A stretch of 41,078 bases of DNA from an uncultured Bacilli bacterium (GTDB lineage Bacteria; Bacillota_I; Bacilli_A; RF39; UBA660), in NCBI GenBank assembly GCA_947623815.1, contig CANQHO010000005.1, positions 1 to 41,078 on the forward strand, read 5' to 3'. Below are positions 1 through 6,367 of the stretch, piece by piece. The position numbers were made by a program, and so were the translations under genes. The notes under the pieces were generated by a model, which saw only the letters and a program-made list of their open reading frames with translations, was not told the DNA's origin and did not search any database. How positions within the stretch are numbered: the first letter of the stretch is position 1; each line of letters starts with the position of its first letter.

Positions 1-213
1 AAAGAACAAGCAGTAAAAAACAATATTAAAACTAACTTTTCTTTACATACTTTAAGACACTCATTTGCGACCCACATGTTAAAAAATGGGGCTGATTTAA
101 GAAGTATTCAAGAAATGCTTGGCCATGCTAGTATTTCCACCACCCAAATATATACTAATATTGGAAATCAAGAACTAGCCAATAGTTATAAAAAATTCCA
201 TCCCCATGCATAG
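1..213 (+). CDS. Xer-type tyrosine recombinase, C-terminal fragment
   Basis: This is the last 70 residues of a site-specific tyrosine recombinase; the start lies outside the window. The visible part carries the catalytic core: [10 protein letters not shown] (the H-x-x-R box), then [14 protein letters not shown] with the second His and the Tyr nucleophile, and a FHPHA tail like those of host XerC/XerD. Family knowledge: XerC/D resolve chromosome dimers at dif, and inoviruses borrow them to integrate. A dif-like site lies about 4.7 kb downstream, so this may be the enzyme that inserted the prophage. XerC, XerD or a single XerS/XerH-type enzyme cannot be told apart from this fragment. Confidence 0.9.
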   Translation, partial: KEQAVKNNIKTNFSLHTLRHSFATHMLKNGADLRSIQEMLGHASISTTQIYTNIGNQELANSYKKFHPHA

Positions 214-226
214 AAAGGAAAAAAAT

Positions 227-1606
227 ATGAAATTAGTAAAAATTAAAAAAGAAATATTTAGAGAATATGATATAAGAGGAATATATGAAGAAGATTTAAA
301 TAGTGATGTTGCCTATACGATTGGAAGAAGTTTCGCCACTATAATTAAAGATAAACATGTAATTATTGGAAGAGATAATAGATTATCTTCCCCAGTATTA
401 CATGATGCTTTAGTGCAAGGACTTTTAGAAAGTGGGGCTTCTATCATCGATTTAGGATTAGTGACAACGCCAATGTATTATTTTGCTAAAAAGAAGAATA
501 ATATAGAAAATGGGATAATGATTACAGCAAGTCACAATCCCAAAGAATACAATGGTTTTAAAATATCTTTTTCCCATGAAGGAAATGCTTATGGAAAAAC
601 CATTTACGATTTTAGAGATTTTACCGATAAATTAGAATTTGATAGTAAAAAGGGTAGTATTACTAATTTAGATATCGAAAAAGACTATTTAGATTTAATT
701 AAAAATAGTGTTGATTTAAAAGGTAAAAAAATAAAAGCTGTTTTTGATTGTGGTAATGGAACCGGTTCGATAATTATTAAAAAAATATTAAAAATGTTTC
801 CTAATATTGAAACCGAATTTTTATTCTGTGAATCCGATCCAACTTTTCCCAATCATCATCCCGATCCATCAGTTAAAAAAAATCAAGAACAACTATCTTT
901 AATGGTTAAAAAATTGGGATATGATATCGGAATAGGTATTGATGGAGATGCGGATAGAGTAGGGATTGTCGATAATAATGGTACAATTTTAGGAGCCGAT
1001 ATATATATGATTTTAATGTATCGTTATTTATATCCTTTTTTAAAAGAAAAAAAGGCTATTTATGACGTTAAATGTTCAAGAGTACTAATTGATGATTTAA
1101 AACGGTTAGGTTATCAAACAACCATGTATAGAACTGGAAACTCTTACATGAATCAAAAAATCAATCAGGATAATTATGAATTTGGGGGAGAATATTCGGG
1201 TCATGTTTGGTTTAAAGATAAGTTTCCAGGCTTTGACGATGGTATATATGCCGGACTTAGAGCTATTGAAGTATTATCCAATTCTAAAAAAAGTATGACC
1301 GAATTATTAACTAATTTAAATACTTATTATTCATCTAATGAAGAAAAAATAAAAGTAACTGAAGAAACTAAATTTTTAATTGTCGATAAAATCAAACAAT
1401 ATTGTTTGGAAAAAAACTATCAATTTGAAGATATCGATGGAGTTAGAGTAGAATTTAAAGATGCCTGGGCTTTAGTTAGAGCCAGCAATACCGGACCAGA
1501 TTTAACAGTTAGATTTGAAGCAACCACAGAAAATAGAGCCGAAGAATTAAAAAAAGAATTTTTAAAAGAAATAAAAAAGGCCCAAGATGAACTACTTAAT
1601 AACTGA
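227..1606 (+). CDS. Phosphomannomutase/phosphoglucomutase (alpha-D-phosphohexomutase)
   Basis: This cytosolic enzyme interconverts hexose 1- and 6-phosphates and supplies sugar nucleotides for cell-surface glycans. All four family loops are present in a 459-aa protein of normal length: TASHNP with the phosphoserine at about 100-105, metal-binding DGDADR at 239-244, sugar-binding GEYSGH at 321-326, and phosphate-binding RASNTGP at 418-424. The start at 227 is preferred because GAAAGGAA lies 6 nt upstream; an in-frame ATG at 206 lies inside the xer gene with no ribosome site. It follows xer directly and its end overlaps the next gene by 20 nt. Man versus Glc preference cannot be read from motifs. 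Confidence 0.93.
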   Translation: MKLVKIKKEIFREYDIRGIYEEDLNSDVAYTIGRSFATIIKDKHVIIGRDNRLSSPVLHDALVQGLLESGASIIDLGLVTTPMYYFAKKKNNIENGIMITASHNPKEYNGFKISFSHEGNAYGKTIYDFRDFTDKLEFDSKKGSITNLDIEKDYLDLIKNSVDLKGKKIKAVFDCGNGTGSIIIKKILKMFPNIETEFLFCESDPTFPNHHPDPSVKKNQEQLSLMVKKLGYDIGIGIDGDADRVGIVDNNGTILGADIYMILMYRYLYPFLKEKKAIYDVKCSRVLIDDLKRLGYQTTMYRTGNSYMNQKINQDNYEFGGEYSGHVWFKDKFPGFDDGIYAGLRAIEVLSNSKKSMTELLTNLNTYYSSNEEKIKVTEETKFLIVDKIKQYCLEKNYQFEDIDGVRVEFKDAWALVRASNTGPDLTVRFEATTENRAEELKKEFLKEIKKAQDELLNN

Positions 1607-2294
1607 ACAAAACTATCATGATTTGGTCGATTATTTATATTCTATTCAAGATTTAAAATATCAAAAATTTCATAAAAGTCTTTTAAATGATGATATAGAA
1701 GTAATTGGTATAAGAGTTCCTATTTTAAGAAAAATTGCTTTAGAAATTGCGAAAAATACCGGTATAAATTTTTTAAATATCGTTAAACATGACACTTATG
1801 AAGAAATTCTTTTACATGGACTTGTCCTTGGTTATTTAAAAATAGACTTTGATGATTTATTACCCTTATTAGATGAGTTTTTAAAATACAACAGCAATTG
1901 GGCTATTAACGATATTACCGTAACAACTTTAAAAATATTTAAAAAAAACCTTGAAAAAGGTTTCATCTATATTAAAAAGCTTTTGAAAAAAAATAGTTGG
2001 TCGAAAAGATTTGGCTTAGTTTTATTACTTACTTATTACATCAATGATGAATATATCGATGAAGTAATAAAAATATCAATGGATATTAACAGTAAGGATT
2101 ACTATGTTTTAATGGCTAATGCTTGGTTAATATCTATCTGTTATATAAAATATCCTGAGAAAATAGAACCACTTATTTTAAATAAATCATGGGATATAGT
2201 TACTTTAAAAAAAGCCATTGGGAAAATAAAAGATTCATATCGGGTTACTAAAGAAGATAAAGAAAAACTTAATAAATTTTTAAAATCAATTTAA
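1587..2294 (+). CDS. AlkD-like DNA alkylation repair protein (HEAT-like repeats)
   Basis: A 235-aa all-helical protein resembling the AlkC/AlkD DNA glycosylase family, which removes N3/N7-alkylated purines without flipping the base. Supporting features are the N-terminal segment around RVPILRKIA, the W-containing SNWAINDITV stretch and the NSWSKRFGLVLLL helix, all usual positions for this superfamily, and a length near the usual 220-240 aa. It starts inside the 3' end of the mutase gene, which suggests translational coupling. It ends convergently, overlapping tspO by 9 nt. The family call is fairly firm; glycosylase activity is inferred. Confidence 0.75.
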   Translation: MNYLITEQNYHDLVDYLYSIQDLKYQKFHKSLLNDDIEVIGIRVPILRKIALEIAKNTGINFLNIVKHDTYEEILLHGLVLGYLKIDFDDLLPLLDEFLKYNSNWAINDITVTTLKIFKKNLEKGFIYIKKLLKKNSWSKRFGLVLLLTYYINDEYIDEVIKISMDINSKDYYVLMANAWLISICYIKYPEKIEPLILNKSWDIVTLKKAIGKIKDSYRVTKEDKEKLNKFLKSI

Positions 2295-2738
2295 GATATA
2301 TATTCCGATAGTTAAATAAGTCGCAAATAGTATCCATATTAAATATAAAATATTTAAATAAGCGGATACTTTTTCTTTTTTATAAAAAAGACTAATCATT
2401 TTAATTACTAAAAAGTCTAATAAAATGATCCAAATAACCGAAACAAAACGCCATTTTAAAGAAAAGAAGATAATTGACCAAAATAAATTGACAATCAATT
2501 GAGTATAATAAACTAAACTTTCTTTAAAAGTATCCGTATAATATTTCTTTTTTAGAATATAATAAGAAATACCCATCAATAAATAAATTATAGACCAAAC
2601 AATAGGAAATAATATTTTAGGTGGGGAAAATGGAGGTTTAAGCAAAGTAGGGTAGTCAATATTACCTGATATTAAAAAACCGACAATTGATCCTAATATA
2701 ATAGGTAAAAAAATGTAAAATCCTTTTTTAAAATTCAT
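2286..2738 (-). CDS. tspO: TspO/MBR family membrane protein
   Basis: A 150-aa protein with five hydrophobic segments. The family signature lies after the first helix: PPFSPPKILFPIVWSIIYLL corresponds to the conserved P-P-x-x-P-P ... F-x-x-V-W stretch of TspO/peripheral benzodiazepine receptor proteins. These bind porphyrins or other tetrapyrroles in the membrane, and their exact role in Firmicutes is unsettled. GGAG-like bases (AGAAAGGAAT) precede the ATG. The gene runs opposite to its left neighbour, overlaps it at the 3' end, and appears monocistronic. Confidence 0.88.
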   Translation of the reverse strand: MNFKKGFYIFLPIILGSIVGFLISGNIDYPTLLKPPFSPPKILFPIVWSIIYLLMGISYYILKKKYYTDTFKESLVYYTQLIVNLFWSIIFFSLKWRFVSVIWIILLDFLVIKMISLFYKKEKVSAYLNILYLIWILFATYLTIGIYILN

Positions 2739-2808
2739 AAAAATTCCTTTCTCCTAAATTCACTATTATATTATGATTAAAAATTTTAAAAAATGTCAAA
2801 AAAACCTC

Positions 2809-2835
2809 ATATTTTTAAAAAAGTTGTCCATACTA
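2809..2835 (+). promoter_or_regulatory. Possible forespore (sigma-G/F-like) promoter
   Basis: CATACTA at 2829-2835 matches the -10 element known for sigma-G promoters, and CATAT at 2809-2813 is a partial -35 match, but the spacing of about 15 nt is shorter than usual. It sits just upstream of a small Asn/Ser/Lys-rich gene in a genome with spore genes. There is no good housekeeping promoter here. Weak, suggestive evidence only. Confidence 0.3.
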
Positions 2836-2851
2836 TTACTGGGTGATGAAA

Positions 2852-3022
2852 ATGAAAAAGAATAACAGTTCTAGTTGTGATAGAACAAATAAAACAAATA
2901 AAAGCAACAAAGCTAACAATGTTCAAACGAATAAAAGTAATCGTAAGAACGAAAATTCAGCTTCTGCTTCAAAATCATTTGAAATTGATCCAAATGATGA
3001 ACATTCTTTCAATCTTAGATAA
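2852..3022 (+). CDS. Small Asn/Ser/Lys-rich protein, possible spore protein
   Basis: A 56-aa ORF (58 aa if the in-frame ATG at 2846 is used). GGGTGA at 2841-2846 is the ribosome site and favours 2852. The product is hydrophilic: the first 40 residues are dominated by Asn, Lys and Ser with no membrane segment, and the tail FEIDPNDEHSFNLR is acidic and more ordered. A strong terminator follows within 11 nt, so this is a self-contained transcription unit. I do not recognise a family. The composition, the CATACTA box upstream and the sporulating host suggest a minor small acid-soluble or coat-associated spore protein, but that is inference. Confidence 0.6.
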   Translation: MKKNNSSSCDRTNKTNKSNKANNVQTNKSNRKNENSASASKSFEIDPNDEHSFNLR

Positions 3023-3032
3023 TTACCCAGTG

Positions 3033-3058
3033 GTCCTATCAATTTGATAGGACTTTTT
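3033..3058 (+). terminator. Rho-independent terminator after the small Asn-rich gene
   Basis: GTCCTATC at 3033-3040 pairs with GATAGGAC at 3046-3053 around a short AT loop, followed by TTTTT. It lies 11 nt after the stop codon. Confidence 0.85.
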
Positions 3059-3062
3059 AAAA

Positions 3063-3082
3063 TAAAAAAGACCTTACGGTCT
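3063..3082 (-). terminator. Terminator of the leftward 166-aa gene
   Basis: Read leftward, AGACC, loop GTAA, GGTCT is followed by a run of T (plus-strand A run 3063-3068). It overlaps the stop codon of the gene at 3081 and stands back to back with the preceding rightward terminator. Confidence 0.7.
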
Positions 3083-3581
3083 ATCCTGCTTGACGATACA
3101 ATGTTTTAGTTAATGAATGATTAGGTTGTATTTCATAACTTGAATCTATTGATAAATTTTTGATATTGTTTTTAAGTAGTTCAATTTGTTCTTCAATATA
3201 TGCAGTATTTTCTTTTTTAGGATTTTTATTAACACAATAAAATATTTCATTTAAAGGACATGCTTCTTTAGAAACCGTTATGGTAAATTGATTTTGATCT
3301 TTACATATTTGGAAATTTTTTTCTGGATGAAAAGTATCATAAACAAATTCGCCATGTTCTAATAAACTATCTAAAAGCGGAGTAAATAAGTTATTTTCTA
3401 AGATTGTTAAATTTAAGTTTTTATCGTTATCGGCTAGGGGAGTAATAAATTTAAAACTAATAATTTTATCTACCTCTATTTGAAATAAACAAAATTGATT
3501 GTCATCAATCATAGTAACGATGTTTTTATTTCCTTCATTACGAATAAGATAGGAAATATCATCTCTATTAACTTTAATCAT
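3081..3581 (-). CDS. Hypothetical protein, 166 aa
   Basis: I do not recognise this protein. It is soluble with no signal peptide or membrane segment. The N-terminal two thirds look beta-rich (alternating hydrophobic stretches such as NIVTMIDDNQFCLFQIEVDK). A helical stretch rich in Lys/Glu (IEEQIELLKNNIKNL) lies near the C terminus. The start has a GAAAGAAATG-type ribosome site. It is monocistronic, with its own terminator overlapping the stop, and is read divergently from nothing close by. Confidence 0.7.
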   Translation of the reverse strand: MIKVNRDDISYLIRNEGNKNIVTMIDDNQFCLFQIEVDKIISFKFITPLADNDKNLNLTILENNLFTPLLDSLLEHGEFVYDTFHPEKNFQICKDQNQFTITVSKEACPLNEIFYCVNKNPKKENTAYIEEQIELLKNNIKNLSIDSSYEIQPNHSLTKTLYRQAG

Positions 3582-3616
3582 TTCTTTCTCACCAATTGTT
3601 ATTATATCACTTTTAT

Positions 3617-4351
3617 TTAAAAAAAGGTACTATTTATTATCATGATAATAATACCTATGATAAAAAATAGGAAAATTCTTCTTTTTTGATGATATTTTAA
3701 GGCCGTAGGTAATAATTCTATTATGGCTATATAAATCATTATACCGGCTATAATAGAAAATAAAAGTCCTAAAATATTATCATTTATATATGGTTTTAGG
3801 AAAAAAGCGGTTATAAGGGCTCCTAAAAATTCGGATAAACCGGATAGGAGAGTATATAAAAAGGCTTTTTTCTTATTTCCTGTTGCGTAATATATAGGAA
3901 CGGCTATAGTTATACCTTCGGGAATATTGTGTAATCCAATAGCAATAGCCAAGGTTAAACCTAGTTTAACGTTTTGACTACCCGCCATAAATGTAGCAAT
4001 ACCTTCTGGAATGTTATGTAAAATAATGGCTAACATAGATATAATACCGACTTTATAAAGTTTACTTCCTTTTAAGTAATCGGAACATTTATTTACTAGA
4101 TGGGCTAATATTAAACCCATAAGGATACAAACAGTTATTTTAAAAAAAATTGCTTGTTTAGTAGTGTTTAAGATCAATAAATGGACTGATTCCGGTATTA
4201 AGTCTAAAAACGATACACTGAGCATGACGGAAGAAGCAAAAGCTAGGGAAGATACTAGTATTCGGTTATCTTTATTAAAAAGAATAAAAAATGCCCCTAA
4301 TACAGTTGATAAACCAGCCAGTAAAGTTAATATAAAAGGAAATATGTTCAT
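3617..4351 (-). CDS. ZIP family divalent metal transporter (ZupT-like)
   Basis: A 244-aa inner-membrane transporter expected to import zinc, iron or manganese. Two copies of the ZIP metal-site motif are visible in adjacent helices, HNIPEGIATFMAG and GLHNIPEGITIAVP; their His, Asn and Glu residues are the known metal ligands in helices 4 and 5. About eight hydrophobic segments span the protein, with a short variable loop (CSDYLKGSKLYK) in place of the long His-rich loop of eukaryotic relatives. It is the last host gene before the prophage. The metal preference is not readable. Confidence 0.9.
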   Translation of the reverse strand: MNIFPFILTLLAGLSTVLGAFFILFNKDNRILVSSLAFASSVMLSVSFLDLIPESVHLLILNTTKQAIFFKITVCILMGLILAHLVNKCSDYLKGSKLYKVGIISMLAIILHNIPEGIATFMAGSQNVKLGLTLAIAIGLHNIPEGITIAVPIYYATGNKKKAFLYTLLSGLSEFLGALITAFFLKPYINDNILGLLFSIIAGIMIYIAIIELLPTALKYHQKRRIFLFFIIGIIIMIINSTFF

Positions 4352-4888
4352 GATATCACCAATAAAATGTATTCAATAGACTAAAAAAATATACTAAAAA
4401 AAGGGGAGTAGTTAATAAATTTGTTAGTCCCCTATTTGTTTAATTTTTAATTATTATAGATTTTAAATTATTATTTCTTTATTTAATGTACATTTTAATA
4501 ATAAAATATACGATAAATAATAGAATTGTTTGGTGAAAATTGATTAAAAATCATCATAGGTAATATTCTATAATTTTAGTATTCTTTTTATATTATAACT
4601 TTATTCATGATATATTGATACTATTTTTATTATTAACAATTTATCTAACTTATAAATATCCCATTATAAAGTGGTAATTTTTTAAATGTTTTTATTTTCT
4701 ATAATTGTTTGTATATTATAGTAAATAATTAAATAAAATTGTATATTAAAATTTAATATTTTAATTATTATTATTTGTTAGGATAATAGTATTTCTTCAT
4801 ATATGATATTTATTATTATATAACATTAAATTATTGTATTTAACCTTATTTTGCCTTTATTTTTAAGGTGAAAAAACAATTTTTATAA
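4352..4888. other. Gene-free AT-rich host DNA beside the prophage
   Basis: No ORF with a credible ribosome site was found on either strand. The stretch is extremely AT-rich. It should contain the promoter of the leftward ZIP gene. AGGGGA at 4402-4407 can pair with TCCCCT at 4428-4433 across a 20-nt loop, a weak hairpin. Otherwise I see nothing specific before the dif-like site. Confidence 0.6.
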
Positions 4889-4916
4889 AAAACCGATAAT
4901 ATATCATGTCGTAACT
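4889..4916 (+). other. attL: left dif-like Xer site with a degenerate XerD arm
   Basis: The left arm is AAAACCGATAA (4889-4899), the 6-bp centre TATATC (4900-4905) and the right arm ATGTCGTAACT (4906-4916). The 13 bp CCGATAATATATC are repeated exactly at 12773-12785. The XerC-type arm looks normal (ending GATAA, like the E. coli CATAA end), but the XerD-type arm departs from consensus at about half its positions. That is as expected if this half comes from the phage attP. Confidence 0.75.
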
Positions 4917-4954
4917 GTTAATTTGAGGCTGTTTTACATTATTTTTACATTTTT

Positions 4955-4983
4955 ACTTAACGTTTATCGTTAAGTTTTTTTAC
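4955..4983 (+). terminator. Hairpin with T-run (terminator or leader attenuator)
   Basis: ACTTAACG (4955-4962), loop TTTAT, CGTTAAGT (4968-4975) and then a run of T make a strong intrinsic terminator for rightward transcription. In the integrated state it would block read-through from host DNA. In the excised circle it lies between the att-proximal promoter and the first phage gene, so it could act as an attenuator. Confidence 0.7.
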
Positions 4984-4994
4984 TTAATGATATA

Positions 4995-5136
4995 TATACC
5001 TCACTCACTAAAGACGATGAGTGTTCAATTACTTTTTTTTCTAGTTATCTATATATACATTCTTATTATATATAAAACTTTATTCCTTTAAAAACATACT
5101 ACTTCGCATAAATCTTTTAGTGAGTGATAGGGTATA
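4995..5136. repeat. Inverted repeat flanking the phage leader
   Basis: TCACTCACTAAA at 5001-5012 is repeated exactly in inverted orientation as TTTAGTGAGTGA at 5116-5127, and the flanks TATACC (4995-5000) and GGTATA (5131-5136) extend the symmetry with a 3-nt offset. The arms are about 100 nt apart, just upstream of the first phage gene. They could be a paired operator or an origin/packaging element of the single-stranded genome; no function can be assigned from sequence. Confidence 0.75.
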
Positions 5137-5172
5137 TTAAAAAAATTTAATTAGATTGTGAGGTGTTATTTA

Positions 5173-5472
5173 GTGGATATTCTAAATTATGAACAAGAAA
5201 TTTTACTTATTTTTGCCGGTGTAACTAAGTTTACCGATAAAAAAACTGGCGAAGTTGTTGAAATGACTGAAATAATTTATGGATTGCCTATTGAGAAAGA
5301 CAAGTTACATTGTGGTTATGGCGTTTTAAAATGTTATAGAAAAGGTAATGTAACTGATGAGTGTTTTTTACATGTTGGTAGGCGAGTAAAAGCGACTATT
5401 ACTGCTACGCCTGACGCTAACAGTAATCACGTAAAATATTCACTTACTAAATTGAATGGGAAAGATATTTAG
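5173..5472 (+). CDS. Candidate phage ssDNA-binding protein (pV-like position)
   Basis: A 99-aa, soluble, beta-rich protein and the first gene of the phage operon. The GTG at 5173 is chosen because GAGGTG lies 7 nt upstream; the GTG at 5158 overlaps that ribosome site. Alternating hydrophobic stretches (EILLIFAGVTKF, MTEIIYGLPI, RRVKATITATPD) fit a small OB-like barrel. Inoviruses need such a protein in large amounts to coat single strands before assembly, and its gene usually lies near the coat genes. No diagnostic motif is visible, so the function rests on position, size and predicted fold. Its end overlaps the next gene by 17 nt. Confidence 0.6.
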   Translation: MDILNYEQEILLIFAGVTKFTDKKTGEVVEMTEIIYGLPIEKDKLHCGYGVLKCYRKGNVTDECFLHVGRRVKATITATPDANSNHVKYSLTKLNGKDI

Positions 5473-5770
5473 ACTTAATTTTAATCACTTTAAAATAAAA
5501 CCTAAATTATATTTTTATAGTTTTTCTTATTCACATTATTTGGCTTGCTATACGAATATGAAAGGCGAGTATAATTTTCGTATTTTTACTACACGATATT
5601 TTACAAGAGTTCCCGCTTATGGCTCTGTAATTTCTAAAATTGTTCAAAGTGATTTGCCTATGTCTTTTCGAGATAAAAAACGTTATATAAAATTATCTTT
5701 AAATAGTTATAGAAAAAATAAAATAAGACAATTTATAAATTTAGTAAGGAGATTGGAAAAATGGACGTAG
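5456..5770 (+). CDS. Small basic phage protein of unknown function
   Basis: A 104-aa protein rich in Lys, Arg, Tyr and Phe with no membrane segment or signal peptide. The ATG lies inside the end of the preceding gene, so it is probably translationally coupled, and its stop overlaps the next start. The C-terminal half (RDKKRYIKLSLNSYRKNKIR) is strongly basic and could bind nucleic acid. I do not recognise a family. A replication or DNA-binding accessory role is plausible but unproven. Confidence 0.6.
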   Translation: MGKIFRLNFNHFKIKPKLYFYSFSYSHYLACYTNMKGEYNFRIFTTRYFTRVPAYGSVISKIVQSDLPMSFRDKKRYIKLSLNSYRKNKIRQFINLVRRLEKWT

Positions 5771-5910
5771 AAATTATTGCTCAATTAAATCAACATTTAA
5801 TTGATATTAAATATTTGTTGTTTAGTCTTAATTTTTTTGCTATTAGTTTTTATATTTATCAAATATTTAAACTTATTTATAAAATGTTTTGTTGGTTATT
5901 AGATTTTTAA
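5761..5910 (+). CDS. 49-aa phage membrane protein
   Basis: The ATG at 5761 has AAGGAG about 9 nt upstream and overlaps the previous stop. The product has a short acidic/polar N terminus (MDVEIIAQLNQHLIDIKY), one long hydrophobic segment at residues 19-37 and a mixed end. It lies directly before the coat gene. Size and topology fit a minor virion cap protein of the pVII/pIX kind, but nothing in the sequence proves that. Confidence 0.6.
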   Translation: MDVEIIAQLNQHLIDIKYLLFSLNFFAISFYIYQIFKLIYKMFCWLLDF

Positions 5911-5918
5911 AATTGGTA

Positions 5919-5947
5919 TAGACAAATATTTTATTTGTTTATATATA
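5919..5947 (+). promoter_or_regulatory. Probable coat-gene promoter with overlapping hairpin
   Basis: TAGACA (5919-5924), a 17-nt spacer and TATATA (5942-5947) resemble a housekeeping promoter just before the coat gene. The spacer holds a hairpin, ACAAATA / TATTTGT (5922-5938). A separate promoter would give the high expression that coat proteins need. Confidence 0.5.
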
Positions 5948-5971
5948 TATGAGAATAGAAAGGGGAAAAAA

Positions 5972-6139
5972 ATGGAAGGTTCAAGTCAAGCGCCAACTTA
6001 TGATTTTTCTAGTGTTGATTTAAAACCAGTAACTGACAACTTTATGGCTGTTATTACCATTGCCGTACCATTCGCTCTAGGTTTGTTAGCCATTCGAAAA
6101 GGTATTAGTCTTTTATTTGGTATGATAAGAGGTGCGTAA
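5972..6139 (+). CDS. Inovirus major coat protein (pVIII-like)
   Basis: A 55-aa protein with the classic filamentous coat layout: a polar, net acidic N-terminal part (residues 1-23), a membrane-spanning helix with small residues (about 24-41) and a basic C-terminal end with R42, K43 and R53 that would face the DNA. There is no signal peptide, unlike M13 pVIII; the N terminus is free to lie outside after direct membrane insertion. A strong AAAGGGG ribosome site precedes it and an intrinsic terminator follows, as in other inoviruses where the coat transcript is made in excess. Confidence 0.85.
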   Translation: MEGSSQAPTYDFSSVDLKPVTDNFMAVITIAVPFALGLLAIRKGISLLFGMIRGA

Positions 6140-6156
6140 TTATTTTTTCTTGATAG

Positions 6157-6179
6157 GGGAGAAGTATTTTCTCCCTTGT
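6157..6179 (+). terminator. Terminator after the coat gene
   Basis: GGGAGAA (6157-6163), loop GTATT, TTCTCCC (6169-6175), then TTGTT. A leaky terminator directly after the coat gene is a known inovirus arrangement that keeps the coat transcript more abundant than the downstream minor-protein genes. Confidence 0.65.
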
Positions 6180-6206
6180 TAGGAAATCTTTCATTGATTT
6201 TAATTA

Positions 6207-6367
6207 TGGTTAGACGTGAGTATAAAATTATTTACTTCGATAGTAGTCGTGGGGAAACTATCGAAGAACTTTACAGTACTATTGAGATTATTATTATGTT
6301 AATTGTTTTTAAATTTATGAAAGGGTTTAAGGTGTATAAAATATGCGAAGTAGATTTTTTATATTAG
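6207..6367 (+). CDS. Small phage protein of unknown function
   Basis: From ATG 6207 the product is 53 aa: a basic N terminus (MVRREYK), an amphipathic middle and one hydrophobic stretch (IEIIIMLIVF) near residues 26-35. A longer form from TTG 6176 would add 10 residues. The ribosome site is poor (TAGGAAAT, well upstream). It overlaps the adhesin gene by 25 nt. It may be a minor membrane-associated virion protein or a non-functional reading frame; confidence is modest. Confidence 0.45.

Noticed and set aside
1-213. Phage integrase of the inovirus
   Set aside because: It lies outside the att sites with three to six host genes between and has host XerC/D features, so it is read as a host recombinase.
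4164-4379. 71-aa rightward ORF over the start of the ZIP gene
   Set aside because: It lies opposite the real transporter gene, has no ribosome site and its product has no sensible composition.
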